A DNA stretch of 64,000 nt, taken from assembly GCF_038443385.1 (NCBI RefSeq), contig NZ_CP151726.1, positions 7,936,001 to 8,000,000 on the forward strand, given 5' to 3'. Made by a program: the position numbers and the translations under genes. Source of the DNA: Stieleria varia (GTDB lineage: Bacteria; Planctomycetota; Planctomycetia; Pirellulales; Pirellulaceae). Positions 1 to 9,739 of this stretch are shown here, piece after piece (the stretch's first letter is position 1; each line of letters begins with the position of its first letter). Below the pieces are notes generated by a model. The model worked only from the letters and a program-made list of their open reading frames with translations. It ran no database searches and was not told where the DNA came from.

Positions 1-412
1 CGTAAGCGGCCGGGCCTACCGCATTGCCCGGTGCCTTACGGCCCACGGCTCAACCTTGCGTTCCCAATTTCGATTAAATCAACAGCCCGCTAGCGCCTTG
101 CGGCTCACTAAATCAGCAGTCTCCTGCGCCGGTGGAGGTGACAGAAAACTTGCGCAAACCATAAAAGACACAACACCAAATTTTGAGCAGTCCAGGCTTG
201 CCCCGGTTCGGAGCAATAACTGGCAGCTACCGCCAACACAAGCGCATTCAGCATCCCACTGCCCCAACAGCTCATCGTATCAAGCGGATGACGGCGAGCG
301 TCTCAGGGCGTATGACACCATCGAACGCTTGATAACACAACAACGCGAACGCCATCGACTTGGAAAGTCGAGCGACTATTTTTCCCTAGCGGCTCGGAGA
401 GCCGATCGGAGA
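1..412. other. Intergenic stretch with dispersed repeats
   Basis: I see no supported gene here. Bases 125-190 are a diverged copy of a sequence found again at 34595-34660; both begin TGCGCCGGTGGAGGTGACAG. Bases 355-371 form a small palindrome (TCGACTT-GGA-AAGTCGA) of a type found again at 1921-1935 and 2055-2071, so this is a dispersed intergenic repeat or terminator-like hairpin family. Confidence 0.6.
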
Positions 413-1792
413 TCACGAGACCGGCTCTGGCGGCAAAGCCTTTTCGACCACGGCGGCACCGATGCTGTCGCCGAATACGTTGACTGCGGTTCGAAATCGG
501 TCCAGCAACCAGTCGACCGTCAGGATCAAGCCGATGTACTCCAGCGGCAATCCGACCGCGTTGAGCACGATCAGCATCGTCACTAAACCGGCTTCCGGGA
601 TCCCCGCTGCTCCGATAGCCGCCAAGGTGGCGGTCACCGCAATGATCATCTGCGTCGTGAAGGACAAATCGAAACCGGGGATCGTTTGCGCGATGAAGAT
701 CGCCGCGGCGGCTTCGTACAACGCGGTGCCGTCCATGTTGATGGTCGCACCGAGCGGGACCACAAACTCGGTTGATTTCTCCGACACACCGGCTTCTTCG
801 CAACACTCCAACGTCACGGGCAGTGTCGCCGACGAACTGGCGGTCGAAAACGCCATTAACAGTGCTTTGGACATGCGATACATGAACACGTAAGGGTTTT
901 CACGTCGCACGATGTAGAAAATCAGCGGCAGAGTGATGAACGCGTGCAAACCCAGACCGACCAGCACGGTCGAAAAGTACCAGCCGATCTGCATCAATTC
1001 GGCCCAGATCCCACCGGTTCCGTCTTCGATGGCCTCTACCTGCGCTTTCCCGAATCGGGCAGCGACCAAACAAAAAATCCCCAGCGGCGCCGCTTTCATC
1101 AGTAACAGCACAAACTTCATCAACAGTTCGTTTGATTGCTCGATGAAGGTCTGCACCGTCGCCACCTCTTTGCCCATCGTGGTCATCAGCGCGGCGAGGA
1201 TGATGGCGAAAACGATGATGGGCAGCAATTGTGTGTTGGCCGCCGAAACGAACAGATTGTCCGTGACGAGCATCAGAGCAAGGTTCTTGATGATCGTACC
1301 GACCCCCGGCTGCTCGGCTTCGCCATCGGGCAATCCTTGCAAGACACCGGACACCTCGTTTTGACTCAGCCCGCTGTCTTCACTGATCGACTTGATGATC
1401 TTTGACTTCGGCGTCCCCATGCCTCCTTCGCCCAGCTTGTCGATCGCTGCTTGATCAACCGTCCCCACGCCGGGACGCATGATGTTGACCACGATCAAAC
1501 CGACGATCACGGCGAGCACCGTGGTGGCTAGGTAATAACCGATTGCGGCAGCGCCAGGTCGCCCGAGTTTGCGGACGTCTCCCATGCCCATGATTCCGCA
1601 CATGACGGAGGTAAACACTAGGGGCACCACGATCATCTTCAACGTGCGCAGGAAGAGTTCGCCGCCGATATCCAGCGACTCCGCGAAATGCGGCGCCACC
1701 AGGGCCAAAATGATCGCCGCGATGATGGCGACACAGATGTACAACGTGAGTCGAGATCCGTGACCCGATTTTGCTGATTCCGTGTCCGACAT
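413..1792 (-). CDS. Dicarboxylate/amino acid:cation symporter (SDF family)
   Basis: Predicted inner-membrane carrier that takes up dicarboxylates or glutamate/aspartate with Na+ or H+. The 459-residue product matches the usual length of the DctA/GltP family. It starts with a hydrophilic tail and a first membrane helix (LTLYICVAIIAAIILALVAP), has the family motif LRTLKMIVVPLVFTSV near residue 50, the serine-rich re-entrant loop AFSTASSSATLPVT and the substrate/cation helix GATINMDGTALYE. I chose the ATG at 1792 because the 33 residues upstream in the longer frame look nothing like the family. Substrate cannot be decided from sequence. It stands alone, facing away from the next operon, with palindromes in the gap. 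Confidence 0.9.
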   Translation of the reverse strand: MSDTESAKSGHGSRLTLYICVAIIAAIILALVAPHFAESLDIGGELFLRTLKMIVVPLVFTSVMCGIMGMGDVRKLGRPGAAAIGYYLATTVLAVIVGLIVVNIMRPGVGTVDQAAIDKLGEGGMGTPKSKIIKSISEDSGLSQNEVSGVLQGLPDGEAEQPGVGTIIKNLALMLVTDNLFVSAANTQLLPIIVFAIILAALMTTMGKEVATVQTFIEQSNELLMKFVLLLMKAAPLGIFCLVAARFGKAQVEAIEDGTGGIWAELMQIGWYFSTVLVGLGLHAFITLPLIFYIVRRENPYVFMYRMSKALLMAFSTASSSATLPVTLECCEEAGVSEKSTEFVVPLGATINMDGTALYEAAAAIFIAQTIPGFDLSFTTQMIIAVTATLAAIGAAGIPEAGLVTMLIVLNAVGLPLEYIGLILTVDWLLDRFRTAVNVFGDSIGAAVVEKALPPEPVS

Positions 1793-1891
1793 GAAATGAT
1801 TCCGTGTGAATGAAAAGCAGTGTCGTTTGCGGCAGTCTAACCGATTGCGTGTCTGATGGGCGTGGAAGCGTATGAAAATGGTCGCTCGCAA

Positions 1892-1935
1892 CCGGCTCGA
1901 AGAGCCGGACTATTGTCGCTCGACTTTCCAAGTCG
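1892..1935. repeat. Two adjacent small palindromes
   Basis: CCGGCTC-GAA-GAGCCGG at 1892-1908 and CGACTT-TCC-AAGTCG at 1921-1935 lie between the symporter start and the neighbouring operon end. The second belongs to the same family as 355-371 and 2055-2071. They could act as bidirectional terminators, but there is no T-run. Confidence 0.55.
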
Positions 1936-2080
1936 TTAGCGTGCCCCGCCGATGATTCCAACATCACCGCAACCGCGTTCGCAACCCAGGCGGTCGTCCA
2001 ATGCCATCACGTCAATCTTACGGTCTCGCCGACTGAAACGCTTCGACTACGCTATCGACTTGGAAAGTCGAGCGACAAAC

Positions 2081-2983
2081 CTACTGCACATAAGCGTCGG
2101 CGGCGTATTGGTTGGACAATCGGCTGCTGCTGTCACATGGCAACGTACGGTACTGGTATCCCGATTCGACCAAGGCATCCTTGAGTGGATTGAATTCGGT
2201 AAAGGAATCGTCCCAAACGGCGATGACCACGTGATACTGTTGGTTGGAAAAGTTTGCTTTGAGAAACATCGTCAACTGGGACAACGACGCGTCGTTCACC
2301 GGATGCCCGCGATGGGGTTTCGGCGTCACACGCGTGACGCCGCCGCTATCTCGCAGCAGGAAGAAATCCTCGCGGTTCAGACTGCCTGGGTCTTCACTGG
2401 TCAACAGCGAATACCAACGACCGTATCGCAGCAAAAGGACGGCCTCTCCGGTTTGGCTGCGTGTCAGCGGTCGAAACTGGACGGTACGTTCCGATTGAGA
2501 ACGCATTTGTTTGGCCTGATTCTCTTGCTCCGCGATCTCCTTTTCCAAAGCCTCGATCTGGCCTTCCAAATCACTCTCGGCCGCCTGCTGGTCAAGCCTG
2601 GCTTGCTCCTGCGAGTCCAACTTGCCATCCGCGCGTCGGGCGTGTCGCCGAGCCAACATCAACGTGCTTTCCAGTGAGCTCAGACGCTGGACTTTTTCAC
2701 TCAGCGAACCGTCCGGGTCCAATCTTTCCAGCATGCGTTTCTGAGTCTCCAGCGCGACTGCGGTTCGCCTAGCCTCCGCTTCCAACAGGGTCGTATTGAC
2801 AGGCTTGGTGGTCTCGATCGACTGCTCGGACTCGGGCTCATCCACACTGCTGCTGCCGCGGGCAAGGATCAGCAGGGCGGCGAGCAACGTCAGAAACATC
2901 ACGCCGCCGAACACGTTGGAAACAGTGTCCAACAGCAAGTCCAGCGAATCCTGCTGATCGTCGTCTGATCGGCTACGTTTCAT
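2081..2983 (-). CDS. Membrane-anchored coiled-coil protein, last gene of ExbB-type operon
   Basis: A 300-residue protein with a short cytoplasmic N-terminus, one membrane helix at about residues 25-45 (FGGVMFLTLLAALLILARG), then a long charged coiled coil (about 65-150) and a C-terminal globular part. This is the layout of MotB/ExbD/TolR partners of proton channels, although I see no OmpA-like peptidoglycan motif and no clear ExbD motif. Its ATG overlaps the stop of the gene before it by four bases (ATGA), so the two are translationally coupled. The partner role is inferred from architecture and position only. Confidence 0.6.
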   Translation of the reverse strand: MKRSRSDDDQQDSLDLLLDTVSNVFGGVMFLTLLAALLILARGSSSVDEPESEQSIETTKPVNTTLLEAEARRTAVALETQKRMLERLDPDGSLSEKVQRLSSLESTLMLARRHARRADGKLDSQEQARLDQQAAESDLEGQIEALEKEIAEQENQAKQMRSQSERTVQFRPLTRSQTGEAVLLLRYGRWYSLLTSEDPGSLNREDFFLLRDSGGVTRVTPKPHRGHPVNDASLSQLTMFLKANFSNQQYHVVIAVWDDSFTEFNPLKDALVESGYQYRTLPCDSSSRLSNQYAADAYVQ

Positions 2984-3822
2984 GGCAAGGACGGCTCCGT
3001 CACCAAAGTATCCTCGTCCAATAGCTCCAACGCGACGTTGAAACCCACCGCGCGAAACGCTTCCATGTACAGAACCCCGGCACCGGCGACGGAGGGACGC
3101 AGCAACAGGATGATGTTGCGCGACTTGGTCTTTTCCTTCAGTTTTGATGCAACCTGCGTCATCACGACGCCCGGCGGATCCTTGCGTTCAAAGTCCAGTG
3201 ATGTCACGGTGCTGGGATCGGTCACGTCGAACAGATCCGCGTGCAAATCCCGCAAGTCCACGACCCACATGGGAACGTTCTGATTGGAGGCCGTTCGAAA
3301 AGCGACGAGCTTTCCCTTGGCGTGTCGTTGTCGCTCCGCCTCCAGTGTTTCAAGCTTCTTTTGCAACTCACCGCGTCGTTCCAAGATCGACTCACGCTGC
3401 TCGCTGACTTCTTGCGCCGCGATATCCGCCGCCAATTGTTCCGCTTGACGCTTCTGCTCGTCGGCCAAGCGAATCAACTCGTCGATCTCCGCCTGCGTCT
3501 GAGCGATCTTATCGTCCAAGTTGCTCTCGGCGGCGTGCAACAATGCTTCACTCTGTTGTCGCAGTTCGTCGAGCTGAGTCTTCATCTCCTGCAAACTCTG
3601 CTCCAACTCCTCGTACCTGGCCTCGGCGATTTCCGTTTCAGAAACAGGCGGCTCGGGAACGACCACGGCATCGTCATCCTGTTTTGCCGCTGCGGCGGCG
3701 GTACGGATCGTCAGTTGAACCACCAACAGCAGTAGAACAAACAACATCACGCCGGCGACACCGGTGATGATGTCTTGAAAAGAAAACAGGGTGATCGTTT
3801 GCTCTCGTTTGCGGCGACGCAT
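2980..3822 (-). CDS. Membrane-anchored coiled-coil protein, ExbD/MotB-like topology
   Basis: A 280-residue protein with a basic N-terminus (MRRRKREQT), one membrane helix at about 19-40 containing VAGVMLFVLLLLVVQL, a coiled coil rich in E/Q/A from about 60 to 170 and a globular tail. It shares its layout with the next gene (2081-2983), so the two probably arose by duplication or form a heteromer. The ATG at 3822 was preferred to an upstream TTG because it lies five bases after the stop of the channel gene. Probably the stator-type partner of the ExbB-like protein; the function is inference. Confidence 0.6.
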   Translation of the reverse strand: MRRRKREQTITLFSFQDIITGVAGVMLFVLLLLVVQLTIRTAAAAAKQDDDAVVVPEPPVSETEIAEARYEELEQSLQEMKTQLDELRQQSEALLHAAESNLDDKIAQTQAEIDELIRLADEQKRQAEQLAADIAAQEVSEQRESILERRGELQKKLETLEAERQRHAKGKLVAFRTASNQNVPMWVVDLRDLHADLFDVTDPSTVTSLDFERKDPPGVVMTQVASKLKEKTKSRNIILLLRPSVAGAGVLYMEAFRAVGFNVALELLDEDTLVTEPSLP

Positions 3823-3827
3823 GGCGA

Positions 3828-4928
3828 TCAATCCCAAATCACGTCTGCGTCAATGGGCTCCGCCTCGATCGGCTGCGTCGCGGAACCATTTTCATCGTCC
3901 AAAGAGATTATTTCGGCATCGACGGGCTCAGGTGCAGAGGAGACTGGTGGCTCCGTTGCGGCGACGGGAGTGACTGCGGGCAAGGTTTGCCCCGCCTGTT
4001 GGGGAAGCTTGGTTTCCGGAACCCTTGCGCGCGACGCGGACTTAGGGCTGGGCTTTGGCAATGCAACCGCCGCTGAACTAGAACCATCGGTTCGCAGCCG
4101 ACTGGAGATCTCACGCTGGCAATACTCGGTGCATTCATCCAAAAACTCTTCTTCGCGTTTCTTTTGGAACGTCATCGCCATTTGGACCAACAGGGCGGCG
4201 ATCAAAGCCAATAAGGTCGTTTCGAACGCGGTCGCGAGTCCTCCGGTGACTCCCTTGAGCGCATCGATCAATTGTGCCGGATCATCGGTTTGACTGAGCA
4301 CGCGACCGAAGCCCCCGATGGCGGAGGAGAGCCCAGAAACCGTCCCGATGAAACCGAGAATCGGGATCGCCCAGACCAACCCACGGATCAAGTTGAAACT
4401 CGTTTCCATCACTGATTCATCGTGCTCGGATTGCGTTCGCAGGATCTCGCCCAAGTCTCCGACGTGACTGAGACTGCGAACATTAGACAAGCCGACTTCG
4501 ATGCGATGCAGCAGGACGAAGTGCTTCGGATCGTCGCTGACTTGATAGAGCCGATGCAGCACTTGTTCGGCCGTTTCGACCGACAACGCGAATTGCTCGT
4601 GTTCGATGTGATCGGGAATGACGTTCAGTCGCAGCGCGCGTCGTTGCAAACCGAGCTTGGACCGTTTGAGCCACAGGATCATTGCCGACCACAGGGCAAA
4701 GAAAACAATGACAAAGGGAGTCCAGCCGCGTCGAGTGAACATGTCCACCCAGGGATTTGAACCGATGGCAAATAAACCGCCAAAGAACCCGACGGTGACG
4801 GCGATCGCGATCAATGCGGGCAACAGACTGCCCACTCGCGTGAATCTAGATCCGCTGAAACCGAACTGTCGCTCGATATCACGACGCATCCAAACCAAGC
4901 GGTCTTTGCTGACGAGTGATGTTTCCAT
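3828..4928 (-). CDS. MotA/TolQ/ExbB-family proton channel protein
   Basis: A 366-residue membrane protein. Two membrane helices lie near residues 35-55 and 70-88, a cytoplasmic segment follows, and then comes the family signature pair of helices (about 185-265) with IRGLVWAIPILGFIGTVSGL and GVTGGLATAFETTLLALIAAL. These match the conserved TolQ/ExbB/MotA core, which forms a pentameric proton-driven motor. The last 90 residues are a disordered Pro/Ala/Glu tail. It sits in the middle of a five-gene minus-strand operon with two single-helix coiled-coil proteins directly downstream, the expected partners. What the motor energises is unknown. Confidence 0.82.
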   Translation of the reverse strand: METSLVSKDRLVWMRRDIERQFGFSGSRFTRVGSLLPALIAIAVTVGFFGGLFAIGSNPWVDMFTRRGWTPFVIVFFALWSAMILWLKRSKLGLQRRALRLNVIPDHIEHEQFALSVETAEQVLHRLYQVSDDPKHFVLLHRIEVGLSNVRSLSHVGDLGEILRTQSEHDESVMETSFNLIRGLVWAIPILGFIGTVSGLSSAIGGFGRVLSQTDDPAQLIDALKGVTGGLATAFETTLLALIAALLVQMAMTFQKKREEEFLDECTEYCQREISSRLRTDGSSSAAVALPKPSPKSASRARVPETKLPQQAGQTLPAVTPVAATEPPVSSAPEPVDAEIISLDDENGSATQPIEAEPIDADVIWD

Positions 4929-4943
4929 GAAATGACTCGTCCC

Positions 4944-6983
4944 CTAATCCCACTGTGTCATGCTGTAGACCATCGAACCGCAACGCACGCCATTGTCGAT
5001 GCGAATCACACTGTCTGCAGCAGAGGAATCAATCGACACCAACTGCGATTCGTTGGACTCGCCGCCATGGGAAACAACAACCAAACCGTCACTCGGTGCA
5101 TCGCCGACTAGCATTGCCACACGACTGCGATCTTGCATCGCGACCCAGCCTACCCAACGAGGTGCCTTGGGACGCGGCTGCTGAAATCGCTTGAAACCGG
5201 CCAACATGTCCTGCACACGCGAATCCCAGTCGGGAGGCGATTGCAGCAAGGCTCTCGCCGTGCGCGTGGCATCGAGGACTGCCGCTTGATTTCTCTGCTG
5301 CGGTGAAATCCAGTCCACGGTCGCGTCCAGCGTCGCATCAGACAATTTGGCTTGCCAATCGCCGAAGGCTGACCGCAGTGGTACGCTGCCGTCACTCGCA
5401 ATCCGCATCAGCTTGCGCATCCAAATCACGCGATACACCGGATCAAATTCGGGCTCGCCCTGAAAGACCCTCAAGCCGTTGATCAGCCGGTACATGCTGG
5501 GGGTAAAATTTTCCGGACTCAGTCCCGAGAGCGTTGCCGCCGACTCGGCCGCGTAACGGCTGTGGCCTGCCATCCGAACACGTGGAGCGACTTGTTGACG
5601 AAACTGCAAACCGTAGTTCTTGGTCTCGCGAGAGAGCGTGAGGTCGGCAAAGTAAGGGACGACGTGGGCACGGTCCGATTTCGTTGACGGGTCCTGCTCG
5701 CTGTAAAAAAATTCCTGGTCGTCACCCGGATAAACATACATCGGCTTCATCAAATCCGACGCAAACTCTTGCCGTAGCTCCGCGATCAATCCTTTACGAC
5801 GTTGAACGGCAATCAAGTGCTCTTCGAGCGGCGCACTGAGCTTAGAAAACGGGTGCTGCGGCGCAACACGCTCAGCCTCTCTGAGCACTTGAAACCACTG
5901 CTCGATCGTTGCAGAATCGACATCAATGTCCTGGAACCCCGGATGCTCCAAGACACGGATCCAAGTCAACGTGGCGCTGAGTTCGTCTGGCGAGTCAAGC
6001 GTTTGCCCTAAGTCACTCGACATGGCGTCGCCAGGCAAATCAGCGACGAAGTTCTTGATGCGTCCGAGATAGGTTTCCAAGTTCCCGACGGCGTCCGTGA
6101 TCGCGGCCATTCGCTGCTCCCGCTTGGCCATCTGTTGATCACGCGATCCGTCTTGGGACAGCATCGCCACGGTCTGCTTTGCCGTGGCGGCCAGCTCGGG
6201 ATTCGCCAAGTGGTGCGACGCGACAAACTCGTTGAGCTCCTTTTGCAACTCATACCGTCGCAATTGCCGCTCATCCTCGGTCATCGATTGTTGTTCTTGC
6301 GTCAGAAAACGATCCACCTGGTCCTGCAGTGACTGAAACTGGCTGGTTTGACCATCGGTGCGAGAGGCTTCGCGACGCAAACGTTGCTCTTCGAATTGCT
6401 CGTTGATCTCGGTCGCCGTCTCCTGCTCCTCCGCAGTCTTGGCCAAGTCCGTGATCTGCTGGACTTTGACGGGATCGAAATCGTCTGCCGGACCGGCTCG
6501 CAGTTGAGCGACCAAGCGTTTGAACTCACGAGCACGCTCTTCCTCGCGAGCCAAGGCTTCGGTGACCGTCCGCTGCCCCTCCACAAACACAGGGTTGGAG
6601 CGCGTCGTGTCGTCCAGTCCTTGCAAGAAACGCGAGGCCTCGTCCCATTGCTCGGTCCTCACCAGCTCGGCAAAGATGCTCTCGGACTGATTGAGCGACC
6701 GCATGCGATTGAGCGTCGTCAGTCCAAATCCGCCGACGACGGTGGCGAAGATCACGATCATGCTGCCGACGGCAAACAGGATGCGGCGTCGTTCCAACAT
6801 CCGCTCTGCAGCCACTCGTTCGTTGGCTCGAAAGAGGAGCAACTCGGGGAGCCCACTCGCCGATGCTTGGGCACTTTCCAACGCCTCGACGATTTCGTGG
6901 CGCGACGCACTCGAATCGAGCACGCGTTGCAAGCGATAGACGGCCGGCGACGGTGAATGATCGATCACGTCACTCGATCTCAA
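4944..6983 (-). CDS. Large coiled-coil protein with one membrane helix
   Basis: A 679-residue protein I do not recognise. It has an N-terminal cytoplasmic region of about 70 residues, a membrane helix at about 70-92 (ILFAVGSMIVIFATVVGGFG), a long charged helical region (about 95-330) and a C-terminal globular domain. The start is uncertain: a TTG at 6983 overlaps the preceding gene by 14 bases, and a GTG at 6968 follows its stop by one base. The tight spacing on both sides puts it in the ExbB-type operon. It may be the structural or load-bearing part of that complex; this is inference. Confidence 0.6.
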   Translation of the reverse strand: MRSSDVIDHSPSPAVYRLQRVLDSSASRHEIVEALESAQASASGLPELLLFRANERVAAERMLERRRILFAVGSMIVIFATVVGGFGLTTLNRMRSLNQSESIFAELVRTEQWDEASRFLQGLDDTTRSNPVFVEGQRTVTEALAREEERAREFKRLVAQLRAGPADDFDPVKVQQITDLAKTAEEQETATEINEQFEEQRLRREASRTDGQTSQFQSLQDQVDRFLTQEQQSMTEDERQLRRYELQKELNEFVASHHLANPELAATAKQTVAMLSQDGSRDQQMAKREQRMAAITDAVGNLETYLGRIKNFVADLPGDAMSSDLGQTLDSPDELSATLTWIRVLEHPGFQDIDVDSATIEQWFQVLREAERVAPQHPFSKLSAPLEEHLIAVQRRKGLIAELRQEFASDLMKPMYVYPGDDQEFFYSEQDPSTKSDRAHVVPYFADLTLSRETKNYGLQFRQQVAPRVRMAGHSRYAAESAATLSGLSPENFTPSMYRLINGLRVFQGEPEFDPVYRVIWMRKLMRIASDGSVPLRSAFGDWQAKLSDATLDATVDWISPQQRNQAAVLDATRTARALLQSPPDWDSRVQDMLAGFKRFQQPRPKAPRWVGWVAMQDRSRVAMLVGDAPSDGLVVVSHGGESNESQLVSIDSSAADSVIRIDNGVRCGSMVYSMTQWD

Positions 6984-7536
6984 TGATGTCGTGATCCAAA
7001 CTCAAGTCCGCCTTGGTTGCGCCCACGCGACCATCCAACGATTCGAGCAACTCACTGAGTGAGTCTCGCAACTGCTGGACTTCCTCATTACTCAAACCCT
7101 GATTCGTTTCTGCATCGGAATCACCTGCCTCGGCCGCTGCTTGGCTGCCGTCTGACTCGCCGTCACCGGACTCACCGTCACCTTGACCGGACGAACTCAG
7201 TTGCGGCAGTTCAAAATCTTTGCCCGGTGGAGGCATCAAGCGGGCGGCGTCGAGTGCTTTCTCCAAGGCGGCCGTTTTGTTTCCCCAGCGTTTTTCCGAT
7301 TGGGCTTCCTCCAAAGCCTCCTTGGCGGCCTCTAATCGAGCCCGCCAATCCGTGTTGCCTTCTTCGTCTTGGAACTTCAATTCTTCGGCACGCTCGGCGT
7401 CCGCCAAGTCCTGCCTTGCTTGGGCCGAGCGAGTGGACGCGGTCTGTTTCGGTTTGGTGCACCCTGGACCGAACACGAAAACGATGCACAAGTAGCACAT
7501 CGCTGCGATGCGTTGAATTGGAATGCGATGATTCAC
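6970..7536 (-). CDS. Lipoprotein, first gene of the ExbB-type operon
   Basis: A 188-residue predicted lipoprotein. From the GTG start the N-terminus is basic (MNHRIPIQR), followed by a hydrophobic stretch and a lipobox-like FGPGC with Cys at about residue 26. The mature part is a charged helical segment, a Ser/Gly/Asp-rich low-complexity linker (about 110-145) and a short C-terminal helix. It heads the operon running down to 2081. The linker and lipid anchor suggest an envelope attachment factor for the motor complex, which is inference. Confidence 0.6.
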   Translation of the reverse strand: MNHRIPIQRIAAMCYLCIVFVFGPGCTKPKQTASTRSAQARQDLADAERAEELKFQDEEGNTDWRARLEAAKEALEEAQSEKRWGNKTAALEKALDAARLMPPPGKDFELPQLSSSGQGDGESGDGESDGSQAAAEAGDSDAETNQGLSNEEVQQLRDSLSELLESLDGRVGATKADLSLDHDIIEIE

Positions 7537-7683
7537 TCGATGGCTCCTGCCGCGATCAGGACTCGACTCAGTTCCAGACGTAGGTTGGAACCAAAGCTTT
7601 TACTCCAGCAACAACAATTGGACAGCCGTGGGGCAGCCCCCGATAGAGAACCATCATACACCAGAGCGGTGCGACACGTGAAA

Positions 7684-8847
7684 TCAGGCCGGGGTGGCGT
7701 CGAGTTGAACCAAAACGGGCTCCCCTGCGGCTGCCTTTGTCGGTCCGCTGCCGCCGTTGGCATCGATCGCTTTCTGTTCCAACTCGGGTGAGACGAGCTG
7801 ATAATGCACGTCGCGCTGCCGTGCCTGGAATCCGAGTTCTTCGATCGCTTCACGCATCTGTCGCAGAGACAAGAAGTGTACTGTTCCGGCTTCCGCGACC
7901 ACGTTTTCTTCGATCATCAGGCTGCCCATGTCGTTTGCGCCGAACAGCAACGCGAGCTGCCCCATCTTTAACCCCTGAGTCACCCAACTGCTTTGGATAT
8001 TGGGCACGTTGTCCAAGAACAACCGCGACACGGCTTGGGTCTTGAGGTACTCGAATGAGCCCGTTGCAGGGATGTGTGCCATCTCGGTGTTGTCGGGCTG
8101 GAATGTCCAGCAGATGAACGCGGTAAAACCGCCGGTCTCGTCTTGCAGGTCACGAATGCGCTGCAAGTGTTCGACTCGTTCGGCAAGCGTTTCGACGTGT
8201 CCGAACATCATGGTCGCGGAACTGATGCCGCCCAATTGGTGCCAGACGCGCATCACGTTCAACCAGTCGTCACTCATGACTTTGCCACGAGTCAAAACAT
8301 GACGCACACGATCGACCAAGATCTCCGCACCGCCGCCTGGGATACTGCCGAGCCCTGCCGCTTTGAGCCGCGTCAGGACTTCCTCGATCCCCATGTTGTT
8401 GACTTTGGTGAAATGATGCAGCTCTGGCGGGCTGAAGCCGTGGATGTTCACCTCCGGGTACGCCGACTTGATATCCCGCAGCAGTTCCTCGTACCATTCC
8501 AGCTTGAACTTCGGATGCAATCCGCCTTGCATCAAAATCTGATTGCCGCCCAGCTCGACCGTCTCGCCGACCTTTGCCAACAGTTCCTCACGGGGCAACA
8601 CGTAGCCTTCGTCGCTCTTGGGGCCGCGGTAAAACGCGCAGAAGTGACAAACTGCGGTACAGATGTTGGTGTAGTTGATGTTTCGATCGACGTTGTACGT
8701 CCGGAAAGGCTCCGGATGCATGCGCCGCGATACCTTGTCGGCGGCGGCACCGATGGCGGCCAAGTCGTGCGACTGCAGCAACTGTAGGGCTTCGTCGCCG
8801 CTGATACGCTGGCCGGCGACGGATTTTTCCAGGATGTCTTTGATCAT
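7684..8847 (-). CDS. mqnC: Cyclic dehypoxanthine futalosine synthase (radical SAM)
   Basis: Catalyses cyclisation of dehypoxanthine futalosine in the futalosine route to menaquinone. The 387-residue protein has the radical-SAM cluster motif CTAVCHFC near residue 61 (CxxxCxxC), followed by GGNQILMQGGLHP and IPGGGAEIL, which are typical of MqnC/MqnE enzymes; the overall pattern (NYTNICTAVCHFCAFYR, TMMFGHVET) fits MqnC. Its start codon overlaps the end of mqnA by four bases (ATGA), so the two are coupled. An MqnE assignment is possible but less likely. Confidence 0.88.
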   Translation of the reverse strand: MIKDILEKSVAGQRISGDEALQLLQSHDLAAIGAAADKVSRRMHPEPFRTYNVDRNINYTNICTAVCHFCAFYRGPKSDEGYVLPREELLAKVGETVELGGNQILMQGGLHPKFKLEWYEELLRDIKSAYPEVNIHGFSPPELHHFTKVNNMGIEEVLTRLKAAGLGSIPGGGAEILVDRVRHVLTRGKVMSDDWLNVMRVWHQLGGISSATMMFGHVETLAERVEHLQRIRDLQDETGGFTAFICWTFQPDNTEMAHIPATGSFEYLKTQAVSRLFLDNVPNIQSSWVTQGLKMGQLALLFGANDMGSLMIEENVVAEAGTVHFLSLRQMREAIEELGFQARQRDVHYQLVSPELEQKAIDANGGSGPTKAAAGEPVLVQLDATPA

Positions 8848-9656
8848 TCGTTTTCAGCTCCTGCAGCGGTCGTTTCGTCTGCGATCAGCCCCAAGTGTGA
8901 GCAACGGGATCGGAACAACTCCAGTCCGCTTTGTTCGCGAGGGCCGAGGTGATAGTGAAGGTTATCGGCAAAGTAATGATGGAGGTCTTCGTTAGTCAGA
9001 CCATGCGGTGCTGCATACTGCCCGGCAATGGATTCGAGATTCGCAACCCCTTCGTCACGGCTCTGCTGCAAAAGTTCGGCAAGCCGATCGATGTCGACTC
9101 CGCGACGAGCCACCCACATCGCGAAAACGAACGGCAGCTCGCTCCACCTGCACCAGCGGTCACCCAGGTCCCAGATCTCACTGTAAACGCCCGGCTCGGG
9201 GTGCATCGCGCGGTCGCCGATCACCAAAACGGCATCGGCATCGACCGCTTCCGGCGTTTGCTCCATCGTCAAGGGAACCGTTTCCGGTCGCAGAGCATAC
9301 ATCTCCCACAACAAGACCTTGGTCAGCGCCACGCTGGTGCGGCTTCCCTCGTCCAATGCCAGCCGTTTGATTTTCCTTACCGGCACGCGACTAAGCAACC
9401 GGACACTCCACACCGGCCCCCGGCAGGCGATCGCCGCGTCAGAGACGATCTGGTAGTCCGACTGCCCGCGAAAGTACTCCACGGATGGAATCAAAGCGAC
9501 GTCCAGCTCGCCGACACGCAACTGCGTGGCGAGACGGCTGGGCAAATTCAGCGACAATTGGCCGCACACGCCTGACTGGTTGGATTCCAGTCGCTCACGC
9601 AGCCCATAAATCAAGGGCTTGGTGTTCAGATAGGAGACGGCACCGATCCGGAGCAT
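8844..9656 (-). CDS. mqnA: Chorismate dehydratase of the futalosine pathway
   Basis: Removes water from chorismate to give 3-enolpyruvylbenzoate, the first step of the futalosine menaquinone pathway. The 270-residue product begins with MLRIGAVSYLNTKPL, a family signature, and keeps the periplasmic-binding-protein-like fold features VALIPSVEYF and LALDEGSRTSVAL. The ATG at 9656 places this signature at the N-terminus; the longer frame adds an unlike extension. It is coupled to mqnC downstream. Other mqn genes are not in this window. Confidence 0.88.
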   Translation of the reverse strand: MLRIGAVSYLNTKPLIYGLRERLESNQSGVCGQLSLNLPSRLATQLRVGELDVALIPSVEYFRGQSDYQIVSDAAIACRGPVWSVRLLSRVPVRKIKRLALDEGSRTSVALTKVLLWEMYALRPETVPLTMEQTPEAVDADAVLVIGDRAMHPEPGVYSEIWDLGDRWCRWSELPFVFAMWVARRGVDIDRLAELLQQSRDEGVANLESIAGQYAAPHGLTNEDLHHYFADNLHYHLGPREQSGLELFRSRCSHLGLIADETTAAGAENE

Positions 9657-9739
9657 GAAAACGCAATCTTGTGGAGGAGTGAAACTTGGTACGTGCTGAG
9701 GGCTTGTCCGCATTGGGAACGCAATTCAGACGAGTGATT

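Noticed and set aside
2081..7536. Zorya-type anti-phage system
   Set aside because: There is a MotA-like channel, but no OmpA-domain ZorB and no helicase or nuclease genes follow.
7537..7683. Small gene between the lipoprotein and mqnC
   Set aside because: Only shadow frames are present; no start with a plausible ribosome site or protein-like sequence.
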